Notes: generated by a model not told the origin, from the sequence alone. A stretch of 64,000 nt of DNA from Hyphomonadaceae bacterium (GCA_016791425.1 JAEUMQ010000017.1:62001-126000), one strand, 5' to 3'. Positions 1-8,939 are shown, counted from the stretch's first letter. Translations and numbers: made by a program.

Positions 1-254
1 CCGACGCGTCGTGATGTGCGTGCCGCACTCGGCGCAGAACTCCCGCGTCACCGCGTTCTCGATGTCCGAGCGCCGATACGCCTTCGGCGCGCCGGCCGTG
101 TACTTGAAGCCGTCCGGCGGCATGAGCAGGAACATGTTCGGCGCGCCGCCTGAGATGTACTGGCATTCGCGGCAATGACATTGCGCGCGCAGGATCGGCT
201 CGCCCTCGGCGGAAAACCTGAGCTTGCCGCAATAGCATCCGCCTTCGAGCCTCA
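1..254 (-). CDS. GFA family (CENP-V/GFA domain) zinc protein, 3' end outside window
   Basis: The first 84 codons are visible, from an ATG at 252-254 reading towards base 1; the 3' end lies beyond the window. Cysteines C7, C9, C26, C28, C31, C74 and C77 form the CxC, CxCxxC and CxxC pattern of the glutathione-dependent formaldehyde-activating (GFA) fold, which binds two zinc ions. Many family members have no proven activity, so formaldehyde chemistry should not be assumed. The CoA-ester lyase gene that precedes it on the same strand ends 5 bp away, so the two are probably cotranscribed. Family assignment is firm; substrate is unknown. Confidence 0.85.
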
Positions 255-259
255 TGATC

Positions 260-1147
260 CTAACCCATCGCCGCGACGGCGTCGAAGATGGCCAGCGTCC
301 GGCGCGCCTGGTCGAGGTGCAGCAGCTCGGTCATCTTGCCGTTGACCTTGAGCACGCCCTTGCCGGCATTCTCCGGCGCCTCGAACGCCGCCACGATCGC
401 GCGCGCTTCCTCAGCTTCCTCCGCCGAGGGTGCGAACACCGTGTTGCACGCCTCGATCTGCGTGGGGTGGATGAGCGTCTTGCCGTCGAACCCGAACGCC
501 AGCCCCTGCCGGCAGGCCTCGATGAAGCCGTCCGTGTTCGGAATGTCGTTGTACACCCCGTCGATCGCCGTCAGCCCATAGGCCCGCGCGGCGGTGACCG
601 CCGCGGCGAGCGCATAGAGGAACGGCGTGCGCGCGGCGGTCTGCTTGGCGCGCATGTCCTTGGCGAGGTCGTTGATGCCCATCACGAAGCCAGCGAGCCG
701 CGTGCGCTTGGAGGCGGCCGCGATCTCCTTGATGTTGAGGATGGAGAGCGGCGTCTCGATCATCACCCAGAGCGCGGTCGTCTTGAGGAGCCCGGCGTCG
801 CTCATCGCCTCATCGACGGCCATCACGTCGTCGGCGGAATTCACCTTGGGCGCCAGCACCGCGTTGGGCTTGGCGCCGCCGACCGCCTCGATGTCGTTCG
901 CGCCCCATGGCGTAGAGAGCGCGTTCACCCGCACCACGATCTCGCGTGCGCCATAACCGCCCTCCGCGATCGCCGCGAGCACGTTGGTGCGCGCCTCGGC
1001 CTTCGCGTCCGGCGCCACGGCGTCCTCCAGGTCGAAGATGAGCGCGTCGGCCTTGAGGTCGCGCGCCTTGGCGAGCGCCTTGGCGTTGGCGCCGGGGGTG
1101 TAAAGGCAGGAGCGGCGGGGCCGCACGGCCAAAACGGACGCTGACAT
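260..1147 (-). CDS. HpcH/HpaI aldolase / citrate lyase-like CoA ester lyase
   Basis: This 295-residue protein has the TIM-barrel fold of the CitE-like lyases. It shows the N-terminal RSCLYTPG motif (about residues 12-19), DLEDAV (39-44), the VRVN strand (about 72-75), APKV, the metal-binding IETP segment, GINDLAKD and a C-terminal GFDGKTLIHPTQIE. The family cleaves or forms malyl-, beta-methylmalyl- or citramalyl-CoA type thioesters; the substrate cannot be told from sequence. The ATG at 1147 has AGGAGG at 1152-1157, so longer upstream readings in the same frame are rejected. It is divergent from pdxY across about 55 bp. Confidence 0.88.
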   Translation of the reverse strand: MSASVLAVRPRRSCLYTPGANAKALAKARDLKADALIFDLEDAVAPDAKAEARTNVLAAIAEGGYGAREIVVRVNALSTPWGANDIEAVGGAKPNAVLAPKVNSADDVMAVDEAMSDAGLLKTTALWVMIETPLSILNIKEIAAASKRTRLAGFVMGINDLAKDMRAKQTAARTPFLYALAAAVTAARAYGLTAIDGVYNDIPNTDGFIEACRQGLAFGFDGKTLIHPTQIEACNTVFAPSAEEAEEARAIVAAFEAPENAGKGVLKVNGKMTELLHLDQARRTLAIFDAVAAMG

Positions 1148-1202
1148 TTGGGCCTCCTGTTGATGTTGTGGACACGCGCGGACATTGTGCCTGCGATTCG
1201 CG

Positions 1203-2054
1203 ATGAAAACCGTGCTCTCGATCTCTTCGCAAGTGGCCGGGGCCATGGTTGGCGCCTCCGTCGGCGTTTTCGCCATGCAGCGCCTGGGGGTGCGCGTCCT
1301 CTCGCTGCCGACGGTGCTTTTCGCCCGGCGCCCGGACCGCGGGCCCCCGCACGGGACGAAGATCCAGGCCTCGCTGCTCGCTGATCTGGTCGAAGGCCTC
1401 CGGGCCGACGGCAAGCTCGACGGCGTCGATGGCGTGCTCTCCGGCTACATGGCCTCCGAGGAGCAGATCGAGGTGGTGCTGCAGGCGGTCGATCTGGTGA
1501 AGACCGCCAATCCGGACGCGATCTATCTCTGCGATCCGATCATGGGCGATGATGGCGCGCTCTATGTGCCGGACCCGGTCGCGCGCGGCGTCGTCGAGGG
1601 GCTCGTGCGCCAGGCCGATTGGATCGCGCCGAATGCCTGGGAGCTGTCGCTGATCGCCGGCCGCCCATGCGCGAGCGCCGAAGATGCGCAGAGCGCCGCG
1701 CGCCGGCTGGGCAAGCCCGCGCTCATATCCTCCATTCCGTCCGGGAACGGCATCGGCGCACTTTATGTCGGGCCTGGCTCGCATGGCGGCGCCAATTCGG
1801 GCGATTGGCTGTGTGTGACGCCGCGCCTGCCTTCTGCGCCGAAGGGCGCCGGCGATCTCTTGACTGCGCTCTGGTTCGCGCGCCGCCTGCTGGGCGCGCC
1901 GGTCGCGTTGGCGCTGGAAGGCGCCGTCGGCGCCGTGCACGATGTGATCCTGCGCTCGCTCGCCGCCGGCGGCGACGATCTCGCGCTCCCCGACGCGCAC
2001 GATCTCCTCGCCGAGCCGCGCACCTGGCCCACCGCGCTTCCGCTTGGAGGTTAG
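1203..2054 (+). CDS. pdxY: Pyridoxal kinase (PfkB/ribokinase fold)
   Basis: The 283-residue product would phosphorylate pyridoxal to pyridoxal 5'-phosphate in the vitamin B6 salvage pathway. It has the N-terminal SSQVAGAMVGASVG segment typical of PdxY/PdxK, the CDPIMGD motif in the middle, and a C-terminal APKGAGDLLTALW containing the GxGD anion-hole and catalytic aspartate of the ribokinase superfamily. The ATG at 1203 fits the family N-terminus better than an in-frame upstream TTG-type start. The stop codon abuts palindromic repeat copy A, which may help end transcription. PdxK is an alternative name for the same function. Confidence 0.88.
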   Translation: MKTVLSISSQVAGAMVGASVGVFAMQRLGVRVLSLPTVLFARRPDRGPPHGTKIQASLLADLVEGLRADGKLDGVDGVLSGYMASEEQIEVVLQAVDLVKTANPDAIYLCDPIMGDDGALYVPDPVARGVVEGLVRQADWIAPNAWELSLIAGRPCASAEDAQSAARRLGKPALISSIPSGNGIGALYVGPGSHGGANSGDWLCVTPRLPSAPKGAGDLLTALWFARRLLGAPVALALEGAVGAVHDVILRSLAAGGDDLALPDAHDLLAEPRTWPTALPLGG

Positions 2055-2100
2055 CGCCCCCTCTCCCCTTGGGGAGAGGGGTAGGGGTGAGGGGTTGCCA
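2055..2100 (+). repeat. Palindromic repeat copy A (GGGGAGAGGG family)
   Basis: A perfect 11-bp inverted repeat, CCCCTCTCCCC-TT-GGGGAGAGGGG at 2058-2081, is followed by the tail TAGGGGTGAGGGG. The same unit appears inverted at 2463-2510 (copy B), inside rsmB at 39741-39782 (copy C) and partly at 53998-54030 (copy D). Copies A and B bracket the DUF559 gene. It sits directly after the pdxY stop and could act as a bidirectional terminator. Confidence 0.8.
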
Positions 2101-2112
2101 CAGCCGCGGCGG

Positions 2113-2466
2113 TCAGTCTTTGAGCGCGGCGCGAACGGCGTCGAGCAGATGATCCGGCGAGAATGCGATTTCCGCTGGAAGGCGAACAACACGCCAACCG
2201 AGTTCGCCGAGCCGCTCGTCGCGTTCCTGGTCCAATTCAGCGCGTCCCTCGATATTGTGCGCAGCGCCGTCCAGTTCGATCACGAGGTTCAGCGATGGGA
2301 TCGCGAAATCAGCGACGTAGGGGCCAATCGGATGCTGCCGCCGAACAGGAAAGCCTTCATCGCGCATCTGCCGCAATGTCTTCCACGCGAACGCTTCCGA
2401 CGTCGTGCCTTCGCGGCGCATGCCGCGTGCACGCTTCACAGCGGATGGGTCTCTGCTTGTCGCCAC
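2113..2466 (-). CDS. DUF559 (Vsr/restriction endonuclease-like) protein
   Basis: The 117-residue product has the compact PD-(D/E)XK-like fold of DUF559: a basic N-terminal helix (RARGMRREGT), then RRQHPIGPYVADFAIPSL, the core VIELDGAAHN, and RRVVRLP-like strand near the end. DUF559 resembles very-short-patch-repair (Vsr) nucleases, but its function is generally unproven. The GTG at 2466 is used because residues before the later ATG at 2421 belong to the conserved domain; the GTG lies within repeat copy B. The gene is bracketed by inverted copies of one palindromic repeat, suggesting that gene and repeats form a unit. Confidence 0.8.
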   Translation of the reverse strand: MATSRDPSAVKRARGMRREGTTSEAFAWKTLRQMRDEGFPVRRQHPIGPYVADFAIPSLNLVIELDGAAHNIEGRAELDQERDERLGELGWRVVRLPAEIAFSPDHLLDAVRAALKD

Positions 2467-2510
2467 CCCTCACCCCTGCCCCTCGCCCCTGAAGGGGAGA
2501 GGGGGGCGCC
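2463..2510 (-). repeat. Palindromic repeat copy B, inverted relative to copy A
   Basis: Read on the minus strand this is GCGCC, CCCCTCTCCCC, a 4-base centre, GGGGCGAGGGG (one mismatch in the stem), then the tail CAGGGGTGAGGGG. It matches copy A in stem and tail but points the other way. It lies between the DUF885 gene and the DUF559 gene and overlaps the DUF559 GTG start. Confidence 0.8.
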
Positions 2511-2513
2511 TAA

Positions 2514-4310
2514 TCACGGACGTGGAGCGGCCTGCTGCGCCGCGATCCAGGCCCGCGTGCGCGCTTCGAGCACGTCGAGGGGAAGCGCGCCGCTCAGCAG
2601 GATCTGGTCGTGGAACGTGCGCACATTGAAGCGCGGCCCGAGCGCGCGCTCCGCCTCCGCGCGCAGCGCCTTGATGCGCAGCTCGCCCACCTTGTACGCC
2701 AGCGCCTGCCCCGGCCATGAGATGTAGCGCTCAAGCTCGGTCTGGATGTTGTGCGGCGCCAGCGCGGAATTCTCCGCAAAGCAGCGCCGCGCGCGCTCGA
2801 TGTCCCAGCCCATCCAGTGAATGCCGGTGTCCGCCACCAGCCGGCACGCGCGCCACATCTCGTAGGAGAGCCGCCCGAAGAGCTCATAGGGATCGCGATA
2901 GATCCCCATCTCTTCGCCGAGATGCTCCGAATAGAGCCCCCAGCCCTCCACATACGCCGTGAAGAATGAGTTGCGCCGGAAATAGGGGAGGTCGGTCAGC
3001 TCCTGCTGCAGCGCGATCTGCAGATGATGCCCCGGCACGGCCTCGTGCACGGTCAGCGCCGGCAGCTCATAGAGTCCGCGCTGATCGAGATGGCTGGTGT
3101 TGACCATGTAGCCGCCGGCGACGCCCTGCGCCTGCGAGCCCTCCCAATAGCGTCCGGTCGTGTAGCCTTCGGCCATCTCCGCGGGGACGGCGCGAACCCC
3201 ATAGGGAAGCCGCGGCAGCGTGCCGAACAGGCGCGGCAATTGATCGTCGGAGCGCTTGGCGATCTCCGCCGCCTTCTCCAGCAATTGTTGCGGGCTCGTG
3301 GCGTAGAAGCGCGGATCGCTGCGCAGGAAGGCCAGGAATTCCGGGAACGTGCCGCTGAAGCCGGCCGCGCGCATCGTCTCTTCCATGCGTCCGCGGATGC
3401 GCGCCACTTCCGAGAGCCCAAGCTGATGCACCTGTTCCGGCGTCATGTTCGTCGTCGTCTCGCGCCGCACCAGGAAGCGATAGCTCTCCGCCCCGCGCGA
3501 CACGCTGCGCCACCCGATCCGCGGCCGCGCCGCCGGCAGGTAATCGTGCTCCAGGAACGTCACGAACGCGTGCTGCGCCGGCAGGATGCGGTCACGCACG
3601 ATGGCGAGCGCCTGCGTGCGGTAGCGCGCCTGCGCGTCGGCCGGGATCGTCGTGGGCATGCTCGCGAACGGCATCATGAACGATGTCGCTTCCGGCGCCG
3701 TCTCTGCCTGCCGACGCGCCACGTCGAGCACGCGGTCCACCACGATCCGCGGCTGCGTGAAGCGCGTGGCGATGCCGCGACGAAGATTGGCGATGTTCTG
3801 CTCGTAGAACGTCGGCGTTGCCGAGAGCCGCGCGATCCATGCCTCCGCGTCGTCGGCCGTCGCGATGTTCGTCGTGCGCGCGTAATAGTCGATCTCGGTG
3901 TGGAAGCCGCTGTCGTTCTGGAACGCGATGCGGTCAAAATCGAACTGCGCTTCCTCCACGCTCGTCGCGATGAGCCGGCTCAGCAGCGCATGGTTCAAGG
4001 CCGCATCGGCCGGCAGGCCCGCCGCGTCGATGCGCGCCAGACGCTGCCCGAGCGCCGCGAGCGCCGCGGTCCGCGCCTGCGTGGTCTCCGGCCGCACGTC
4101 CCGTAGCCGCCTGAGCGCCGCCCGGTCGCCCTCGCGGCCGGCCGAGCCCGGATTGGCCTCCCGGTCGATCCGCTCGTACGCGGCGATGATCTCGTCCAAG
4201 GCCGTCCCCTGATTGTTCTGCGCGTGCGCCGGCGTCGCGGCGATGAGCGCGCCGATGACGAGGGCGCCCGAAAGCGCCTTGCCCAGGCGCGCCGTGAGTG
4301 TGCGGAACAT
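2514..4310 (-). CDS. DUF885 family secreted metallopeptidase-like protein
   Basis: The 598-residue protein begins with a Sec signal peptide (about residues 1-30, ending AHA). Its C-terminal half carries HEAVPGHHLQ starting at H422, the zinc-binding-like HExxxGHH motif of DUF885, followed by an aromatic-rich segment (AYVEGWGLYSEHLGEEMG) that supplies a further acidic ligand. DUF885 proteins are predicted gluzincin-like metallopeptidases; the substrate is unknown. Full family length, no damage seen. It is divergent from sdhC. Its 3' end faces repeat copy B. Confidence 0.85.
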   Translation of the reverse strand: MFRTLTARLGKALSGALVIGALIAATPAHAQNNQGTALDEIIAAYERIDREANPGSAGREGDRAALRRLRDVRPETTQARTAALAALGQRLARIDAAGLPADAALNHALLSRLIATSVEEAQFDFDRIAFQNDSGFHTEIDYYARTTNIATADDAEAWIARLSATPTFYEQNIANLRRGIATRFTQPRIVVDRVLDVARRQAETAPEATSFMMPFASMPTTIPADAQARYRTQALAIVRDRILPAQHAFVTFLEHDYLPAARPRIGWRSVSRGAESYRFLVRRETTTNMTPEQVHQLGLSEVARIRGRMEETMRAAGFSGTFPEFLAFLRSDPRFYATSPQQLLEKAAEIAKRSDDQLPRLFGTLPRLPYGVRAVPAEMAEGYTTGRYWEGSQAQGVAGGYMVNTSHLDQRGLYELPALTVHEAVPGHHLQIALQQELTDLPYFRRNSFFTAYVEGWGLYSEHLGEEMGIYRDPYELFGRLSYEMWRACRLVADTGIHWMGWDIERARRCFAENSALAPHNIQTELERYISWPGQALAYKVGELRIKALRAEAERALGPRFNVRTFHDQILLSGALPLDVLEARTRAWIAAQQAAPRP

Positions 4311-4403
4311 CGATGTCCCCCTGAAGCAACGGGCGTCTCCCCACCGAGACGCTGCTTGCCCCTAGCCTTAGACGCCCGTCCCACAGCGCGGCAAGGCCGC
4401 GCG

Positions 4404-4431
4404 TTGACAGGCCGGACTCCCCGCCTAATGT
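4404..4431 (+). promoter_or_regulatory. Predicted sigma-70 type promoter of the sdhCDA operon
   Basis: TTGACA at 4404-4409 and TAATGT at 4426-4431 are separated by 16 bp. The expected transcription start falls at about 4438-4440, on or next to the sdhC ATG at 4440, so the mRNA may be leaderless. No Shine-Dalgarno sequence is visible before that ATG. This is a prediction from spacing only. Confidence 0.45.
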
Positions 4432-4439
4432 CCGCCGCC

Positions 4440-4868
4440 ATGACCGACACGGCCCGCGACTCGCGGCCAGATGTGCGTCCCCCAGAAATGCGGCCGCTCT
4501 CCCCGCATCTGCAGATCTGGCGCTGGCACGCGACGATGGCTGCTTCCATTCTCCACCGCGCGACCGGCGTCGCCCTTTATGGCGCGGCGGCCCTGCTGGT
4601 GGTCTGGCTCGTCTTGGTTGCGTCTGGCCCGTCCGCCTATGCGCTCGCCGACGCCATCTTCGATCACTGGTTCGGCCAGCTGTGCCTCTACGGCGTGGTT
4701 GCCGCCATCGCGTATCACGCGGCCAACGGCGTGCGGCATCTGCTCTGGGATGTGGGCGCGCACCTCAATCCGAAGCACGCGGAAGTCTCCGCATGGTTCG
4801 CTTTCCTCATCGCGATCGCGGCGCCGACGGCGCTGTTCGCTTACTTCTTCTTCGCCGAGCGCCTATGA
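4440..4868 (+). CDS. sdhC: Succinate dehydrogenase cytochrome b556 subunit
   Basis: The 142-residue membrane subunit helps anchor succinate dehydrogenase (complex II) and bind haem b and ubiquinone. It starts with the family segment RPLSPHLQIWRW, followed by SILHRATGV, which carries the Ser/Arg residues of the quinone site, and has three predicted transmembrane helices. YHAANGVRHLLWD contains candidate haem-ligand histidines. ATG 4440 is preferred over the in-frame ATG at 4428 because the latter lies within the predicted -10 box. The stop overlaps the sdhD ATG (ATGA). Confidence 0.9.
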   Translation: MTDTARDSRPDVRPPEMRPLSPHLQIWRWHATMAASILHRATGVALYGAAALLVVWLVLVASGPSAYALADAIFDHWFGQLCLYGVVAAIAYHAANGVRHLLWDVGAHLNPKHAEVSAWFAFLIAIAAPTALFAYFFFAERL

Positions 4869-5257
4869 AGCCTTCTCAAGCCTCGATGCGCTCTTCGCTT
4901 GGGCGCGTGCGCGGGGCGGGCGCGGCGCGCGCCGGCTCGCACCATTTCATCGCGACGCGCGTCACCTCGGTTGCGTTGCTTGTGCTGGCGCCCTGGTTCG
5001 CGATCGCCGCGGCGCTCCAGGTCCGCTCCTATTCCGACGCGTTCGAGTTCCTCCGCCAGCCTCTCAACGCGGTCGCCGTGACGCTCCTCGCGCTCGTCGG
5101 GCTCTACCACATGATGCTCGGCATGCAGGAAGTCATCGTCGATTACATCGCCAAGCCGGTGATGCGCGCCGTGCTGCTTATGCTCAATCTCTTCTTCTGC
5201 GTGCTCCTGGCCGCCGCCGCTTTGTGGGCCGTGCTGCAGATCAATTTCGGATGGTGA
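4865..5257 (+). CDS. sdhD: Succinate dehydrogenase hydrophobic membrane anchor subunit
   Basis: This 130-residue protein is the second membrane anchor of complex II. It contains the GSHHFIATRVTSVAL segment, three hydrophobic helices, and HMMLGMQEVIVDY, the usual site of the haem-ligand histidine and quinone-site Asp-Tyr pair. It starts at an ATG that overlaps the sdhC stop, indicating translational coupling, and ends 6 bp before sdhA. Confidence 0.9.
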   Translation: MKPSQASMRSSLGRVRGAGAARAGSHHFIATRVTSVALLVLAPWFAIAAALQVRSYSDAFEFLRQPLNAVAVTLLALVGLYHMMLGMQEVIVDYIAKPVMRAVLLMLNLFFCVLLAAAALWAVLQINFGW

Positions 5258-5263
5258 GCGGAT

Positions 5264-7054
5264 ATGGCCGCTTATAGCTGGATCGACCACACCTACGACG
5301 TCGTCGTCATCGGCGCCGGCGGCTCGGGGCTGCGCGCCGCGCTCGGTTGCGCGCAGGCCGGTCTCAAGACCGCCTGCGTCACCAAAGTGTTTCCCACCCG
5401 CTCGCACACGGTGGCTGCGCAGGGCGGCATCTCCGCCGCGCTCGGCAACATGAGCGAGGACGATTGGCGCTGGCACATGTACGACACCGTCAAGGGGTCG
5501 GACTGGCTCGGCGACCAGGACGCGATTGAGTATCTTTGCCGCCAGGCGCCAGCCGCCGTCTACGAGCTGGAACATTGGGGCGTGCCCTTCACGCGCACGC
5601 AGGAGGGCCGAATCTATCAGCGCGCCTTCGGGGGCATGACCAAGGAATACGGCAAGGCGCCGATCCAGCGCACCTGCGCCGCCGCCGACCGCACCGGCCA
5701 CGCGATCCTGCACACGCTCTACGGCCAGTCGCTGAAGCACGACGTGGAATTCTTCATCGAGTATTTCGCGCTCGACCTCATCATGGACAAGGACGGCGCC
5801 TGCCGCGGCGTCACCGCCTGGCAACTCGACAACGGCGCCCTGCATCGCTTCCGCGCGCAGATGGTGATCCTCGCCACCGGCGGCTATGGCCGTGTCTATC
5901 TCACCTGCACGGGCGCCCACACCCAGACCGGCGACGGCAACGCCATGGCGCTGCGCGCGGGCCTGCCCCTGCAGGACATGGAATTCGTCCAATTCCATCC
6001 CACCGGCATCTACGGCTCCGGCTGCCTCATCACCGAAGGCGCGCGCGGCGAGGGCGGCTATCTCACCAATTCCGAAGGCGAGCGCTTCATGGAGCGCTAC
6101 GCGCCGACCGTGAAGGATCTCGCGCCTCGCGACATGGTCTCCCGCGCGATGACCATCGAGATCCGCGAGGGCCGCGGCGTCGGTCCGCGCAAGGACCACA
6201 TTTTCCTTCACCTCGATCACCTCGACCGGAAGATCCTCGCCGAGCGCCTTCCCGGCATCACCGAGAGCGCGCGCATCTTCGCCGGCGTCGATCTGCACAA
6301 GGCGCCGATCCCGGTGCTGCCGACCGTGCATTACAACATGGGCGGCGTGCCGACGAATTATCACGGCGAAGTGCTCACCAAGCTCAATGGCGATCCCGAC
6401 CATGTCGCGCCGGGCCTCATGGCGGTCGGCGAGAACGCCTGCGTCTCCGTGCACGGCGCCAATCGCCTCGGCTCCAACTCGTTGACCGACCTTGTCGTCT
6501 TCGGCCGCGCCGCGGGCCTCCGCTGCGGCGAGCTTCTGGCCGCGAACGCAACCCAGCCCGAGCTGCCGAAGAACGCAGGCGACGATCACCTCGCGCGCCT
6601 CGACAAGCTCCGCAACGCCAGCGGCGGCACCCCGACCGCACGCCTGCGCGACGATATGCAGCGCGCCATGCAGGACCATTGCGCCGTCTATCGCACCGGC
6701 GACCTCCTGAGCACGGGCGCGCGCAAGGTGGGCGCACTTTGGCGCGCCAAGGGCGACCTCCGCACCGCCGATCGCTCGATGATCTGGAATTCCGACCTCG
6801 CTGAGACGCTGGAGTTCGAGAACCTGCTCGCCCAGGCGATCGTCACGATCGAATCCGCGGTGAACCGCACCGAAAGCCGCGGCGCCCACGCGCGCGAGGA
6901 TTTCCCCGAGCGCGACGACACGAACTGGATGAAGCACACGCTGTCCTGGCTGGACGTGGCGACGGGCGCGACGCGCATCGACTACCGCCCCGTCCACGCC
7001 AACACGCTCACCAACGACGTCGAGCCCATCCCGCCGAAGAAGCGCGTGTACTGA
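5264..7054 (+). CDS. sdhA: Succinate dehydrogenase flavoprotein subunit
   Basis: The 596-residue catalytic subunit oxidises succinate to fumarate and passes electrons to the iron-sulfur subunit. It shows the FAD dinucleotide motif [15 protein letters not shown] near the N-terminus, the [11 protein letters not shown] segment whose histidine carries covalent FAD, the substrate-binding HPTGI and RGEGG motifs, and the C-terminal RMDYRPV-like tail. Length matches proteobacterial SdhA. Unusually, sdhB does not follow directly: it lies 5.4 kb downstream behind five unrelated genes. Confidence 0.95.
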   Translation: MAAYSWIDHTYDVVVIGAGGSGLRAALGCAQAGLKTACVTKVFPTRSHTVAAQGGISAALGNMSEDDWRWHMYDTVKGSDWLGDQDAIEYLCRQAPAAVYELEHWGVPFTRTQEGRIYQRAFGGMTKEYGKAPIQRTCAAADRTGHAILHTLYGQSLKHDVEFFIEYFALDLIMDKDGACRGVTAWQLDNGALHRFRAQMVILATGGYGRVYLTCTGAHTQTGDGNAMALRAGLPLQDMEFVQFHPTGIYGSGCLITEGARGEGGYLTNSEGERFMERYAPTVKDLAPRDMVSRAMTIEIREGRGVGPRKDHIFLHLDHLDRKILAERLPGITESARIFAGVDLHKAPIPVLPTVHYNMGGVPTNYHGEVLTKLNGDPDHVAPGLMAVGENACVSVHGANRLGSNSLTDLVVFGRAAGLRCGELLAANATQPELPKNAGDDHLARLDKLRNASGGTPTARLRDDMQRAMQDHCAVYRTGDLLSTGARKVGALWRAKGDLRTADRSMIWNSDLAETLEFENLLAQAIVTIESAVNRTESRGAHAREDFPERDDTNWMKHTLSWLDVATGATRIDYRPVHANTLTNDVEPIPPKKRVY

Positions 7055-7060
7055 CAGCTA

Positions 7061-8848
7061 TCAGACGTCAGCCTCCCAGGTCTGAGCCAGCAACCGCACA
7101 GCCTCAGGCGAACCGCTTAGGGCGGAGTGAACGACCGCATCGAGAAAGTCTTTGAGGATCAGCCGACCGTCATCGGTGGTAATCGAAAGGGCGACGGAAG
7201 CCAGGGTCGCAAACTCGGCACTTTCATGAGACGTTGCGAGCGCCCGGCGGAACAGGCCGTTGTCGAATCCACGCAGCCGCGCCCCTGCGATATCCTCAAC
7301 CCGGCCGGCGACGCGCTCGTCCGCCGGACCGCTCGCCAGGACGAGCCGCGCGGCCAAGAGCGCGCCAGCATCGGCCCGAAAGCGCGTTTGCGCGGTCGCG
7401 TCCAGAGAAGGGCCTGTTGCCGCGAGGCGCCGGTGTTCCACTAAGGTCAGCGCGCTCTCGTGACGGTCTGCATCGTCGATGAGAGCGATCGCGGATGTTC
7501 CCTCGCTCGGCATCTCAATCCGAAGGTCCGACGCCGCAAGGCCGAGCGCCTGAAGGCGTTCTGCAATCGGCGGGTGAGTGTCGATGGGATGGTGCGTCGT
7601 GGCCTCCCCCATAGCGCCCACAATCGCGGCGACGCGCGCCGCGTCCAGCTCACGCTTTGCCAGATCCGCAAATCGCCGGCTCAGGTTTGCATCGAGCCGC
7701 AGTCCGCGATGTTCGTCGAACACAATCTCTCCAAGTCGCGACCACGCCTCTTCGGCGTACACGGTCTTTGCGAGCGCGCTTCCCAACGCGTCCGCAGGCG
7801 CGCACTCCGCGCCTGCCTTGTCCGCTTCGAGCTCCCGCGCGCGGCTCACGACCGCCGTGCTGCGCGAGAACACGTCGTGCAGGGCGCCAAGGCTGAAAAA
7901 GGCTGGAAGCGCCACAATGTGAGTGTTGCGAGCGATCATCCCGACAAGCGCCTGCTGGAGGCCGACATACACGGGCGCGAAGCGGCGGCTGTAGTAGGTG
8001 TCGTGTCCGCGAAAATGCCCGAGCTCGTGACCGATCACCGCGGCGAACTCCTCCTTGCTGAAGAACCGCGCGAGGGGCAGTGAAACGAAGAGCGTTTCAC
8101 CCGTCAATGGCTTGTTCGCGTCGATCACGTGTACGCATGCGCTTGTCACGAAAAATGTCGGCTCCAGGCCCAATACAATTGTGGAGGGCGCAGGCGCCCC
8201 GACGCGCTGCGCCAGACTTGCGACAAAAGCCGTGAGCGTGGGTGCGTCCGCCGCGACGACCGTCTTGCCGAGAACGGGGAGCACCATCGGTCGCGTCATG
8301 CTCAAGATCGCGCGAACGAGAAAGAACGCCGCGAGAGCCGCGCCGATAGCTACGCCAATGGCGATGCGCACTGCGACGCCGACGCCGACCAGATGCGGAC
8401 CGGAAGTGAGGCACGCGGCGATGAGTAAGGCGGCCTGGGTAAGGCAAATCGCTGCGAGCGCGAACCCGGAGAAGAGTGTAAGCGGCGGAAATATCGCCGC
8501 GAGAAGCACTCTGTTGGAGCCCGCGAGCTTGGCGAAGGCGAGCATAAGCAGGGGCAACGCCACCGAACCGACGGCGATGAGGCCGGCGGCTCGCTCCGTC
8601 AGCTGGATGTTCCGGCGCTCCGCGCAGATCTGCAGGATCGCCGGAAAGATCTCAGCATACACATGTGCGACCGCTCCCTCGCAAGCGCGTTCCAGACTTG
8701 AAATTCCCCTTGCGGCTAGCGACGCGGCGAGATCGGCTGCAGCCCAATGGGCCAAGCCAAAAGCGATGGCCGGGATGACGATCGGCAGCACGATCGCCCA
8801 AGCGATATTTGGAATTCTCACCCGTGCCCCCGGTTGGGTGCGAACCAT
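7061..8848 (-). CDS. Large membrane M48-family metallopeptidase
   Basis: The 595-residue protein has several hydrophobic helices over its first 200 residues and then an M48 peptidase domain with HELGHFRGHD beginning at H274 (HExxH). The third ligand is probably in SRARELEADKAG. A late THHPIDTHPPIAERL segment is the C-terminal M48 signature. It differs from HtpX (also present at 41431-42366) by its much longer N-terminal membrane region and C-terminal extension of about 150 residues. Its base composition looks less GC-biased than its neighbours. It lies convergent with sdhA, inside the split sdh locus. Substrate unknown. Confidence 0.82.
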   Translation of the reverse strand: MVRTQPGARVRIPNIAWAIVLPIVIPAIAFGLAHWAAADLAASLAARGISSLERACEGAVAHVYAEIFPAILQICAERRNIQLTERAAGLIAVGSVALPLLMLAFAKLAGSNRVLLAAIFPPLTLFSGFALAAICLTQAALLIAACLTSGPHLVGVGVAVRIAIGVAIGAALAAFFLVRAILSMTRPMVLPVLGKTVVAADAPTLTAFVASLAQRVGAPAPSTIVLGLEPTFFVTSACVHVIDANKPLTGETLFVSLPLARFFSKEEFAAVIGHELGHFRGHDTYYSRRFAPVYVGLQQALVGMIARNTHIVALPAFFSLGALHDVFSRSTAVVSRARELEADKAGAECAPADALGSALAKTVYAEEAWSRLGEIVFDEHRGLRLDANLSRRFADLAKRELDAARVAAIVGAMGEATTHHPIDTHPPIAERLQALGLAASDLRIEMPSEGTSAIALIDDADRHESALTLVEHRRLAATGPSLDATAQTRFRADAGALLAARLVLASGPADERVAGRVEDIAGARLRGFDNGLFRRALATSHESAEFATLASVALSITTDDGRLILKDFLDAVVHSALSGSPEAVRLLAQTWEADV

Positions 8849-8861
8849 TGCGGCGCCGCAC

Positions 8862-8881
8862 TTCCGCTACCTTAGCGGGAA
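8862..8881. promoter_or_regulatory. Inverted repeat upstream of the M48 gene
   Basis: TTCCGCTA (8862-8869) and TAGCGGGAA (8873-8881) pair with a single bulge around a 3-base centre. It lies 14 bp upstream of the M48 start, between that gene and the SDR gene. It could be an operator or a weak terminator for the SDR gene; there is no T-run to decide. Confidence 0.3.
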
Positions 8882-8939
8882 TTAGCTCCTTCGCGGCGTG
8901 GAAGTCGATAGCTGGGCGGCCTTTGACGTGAAACGGCGA

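Noticed and set aside
2163-2727. Plus-strand frames over the DUF559 gene and the repeats
   Set aside because: They translate the palindromic repeat as PSPLPL-type peptides and otherwise shadow the DUF559 gene; the minus-strand reading carries the conserved domain.
4841-6997. 718-codon open frame antisense to sdhA
   Set aside because: It mirrors sdhA in a high-GC genome with strong third-position bias; its composition (rich in Ala, Arg, Gly, Glu, His) and lack of any family resemblance mark it as a shadow.
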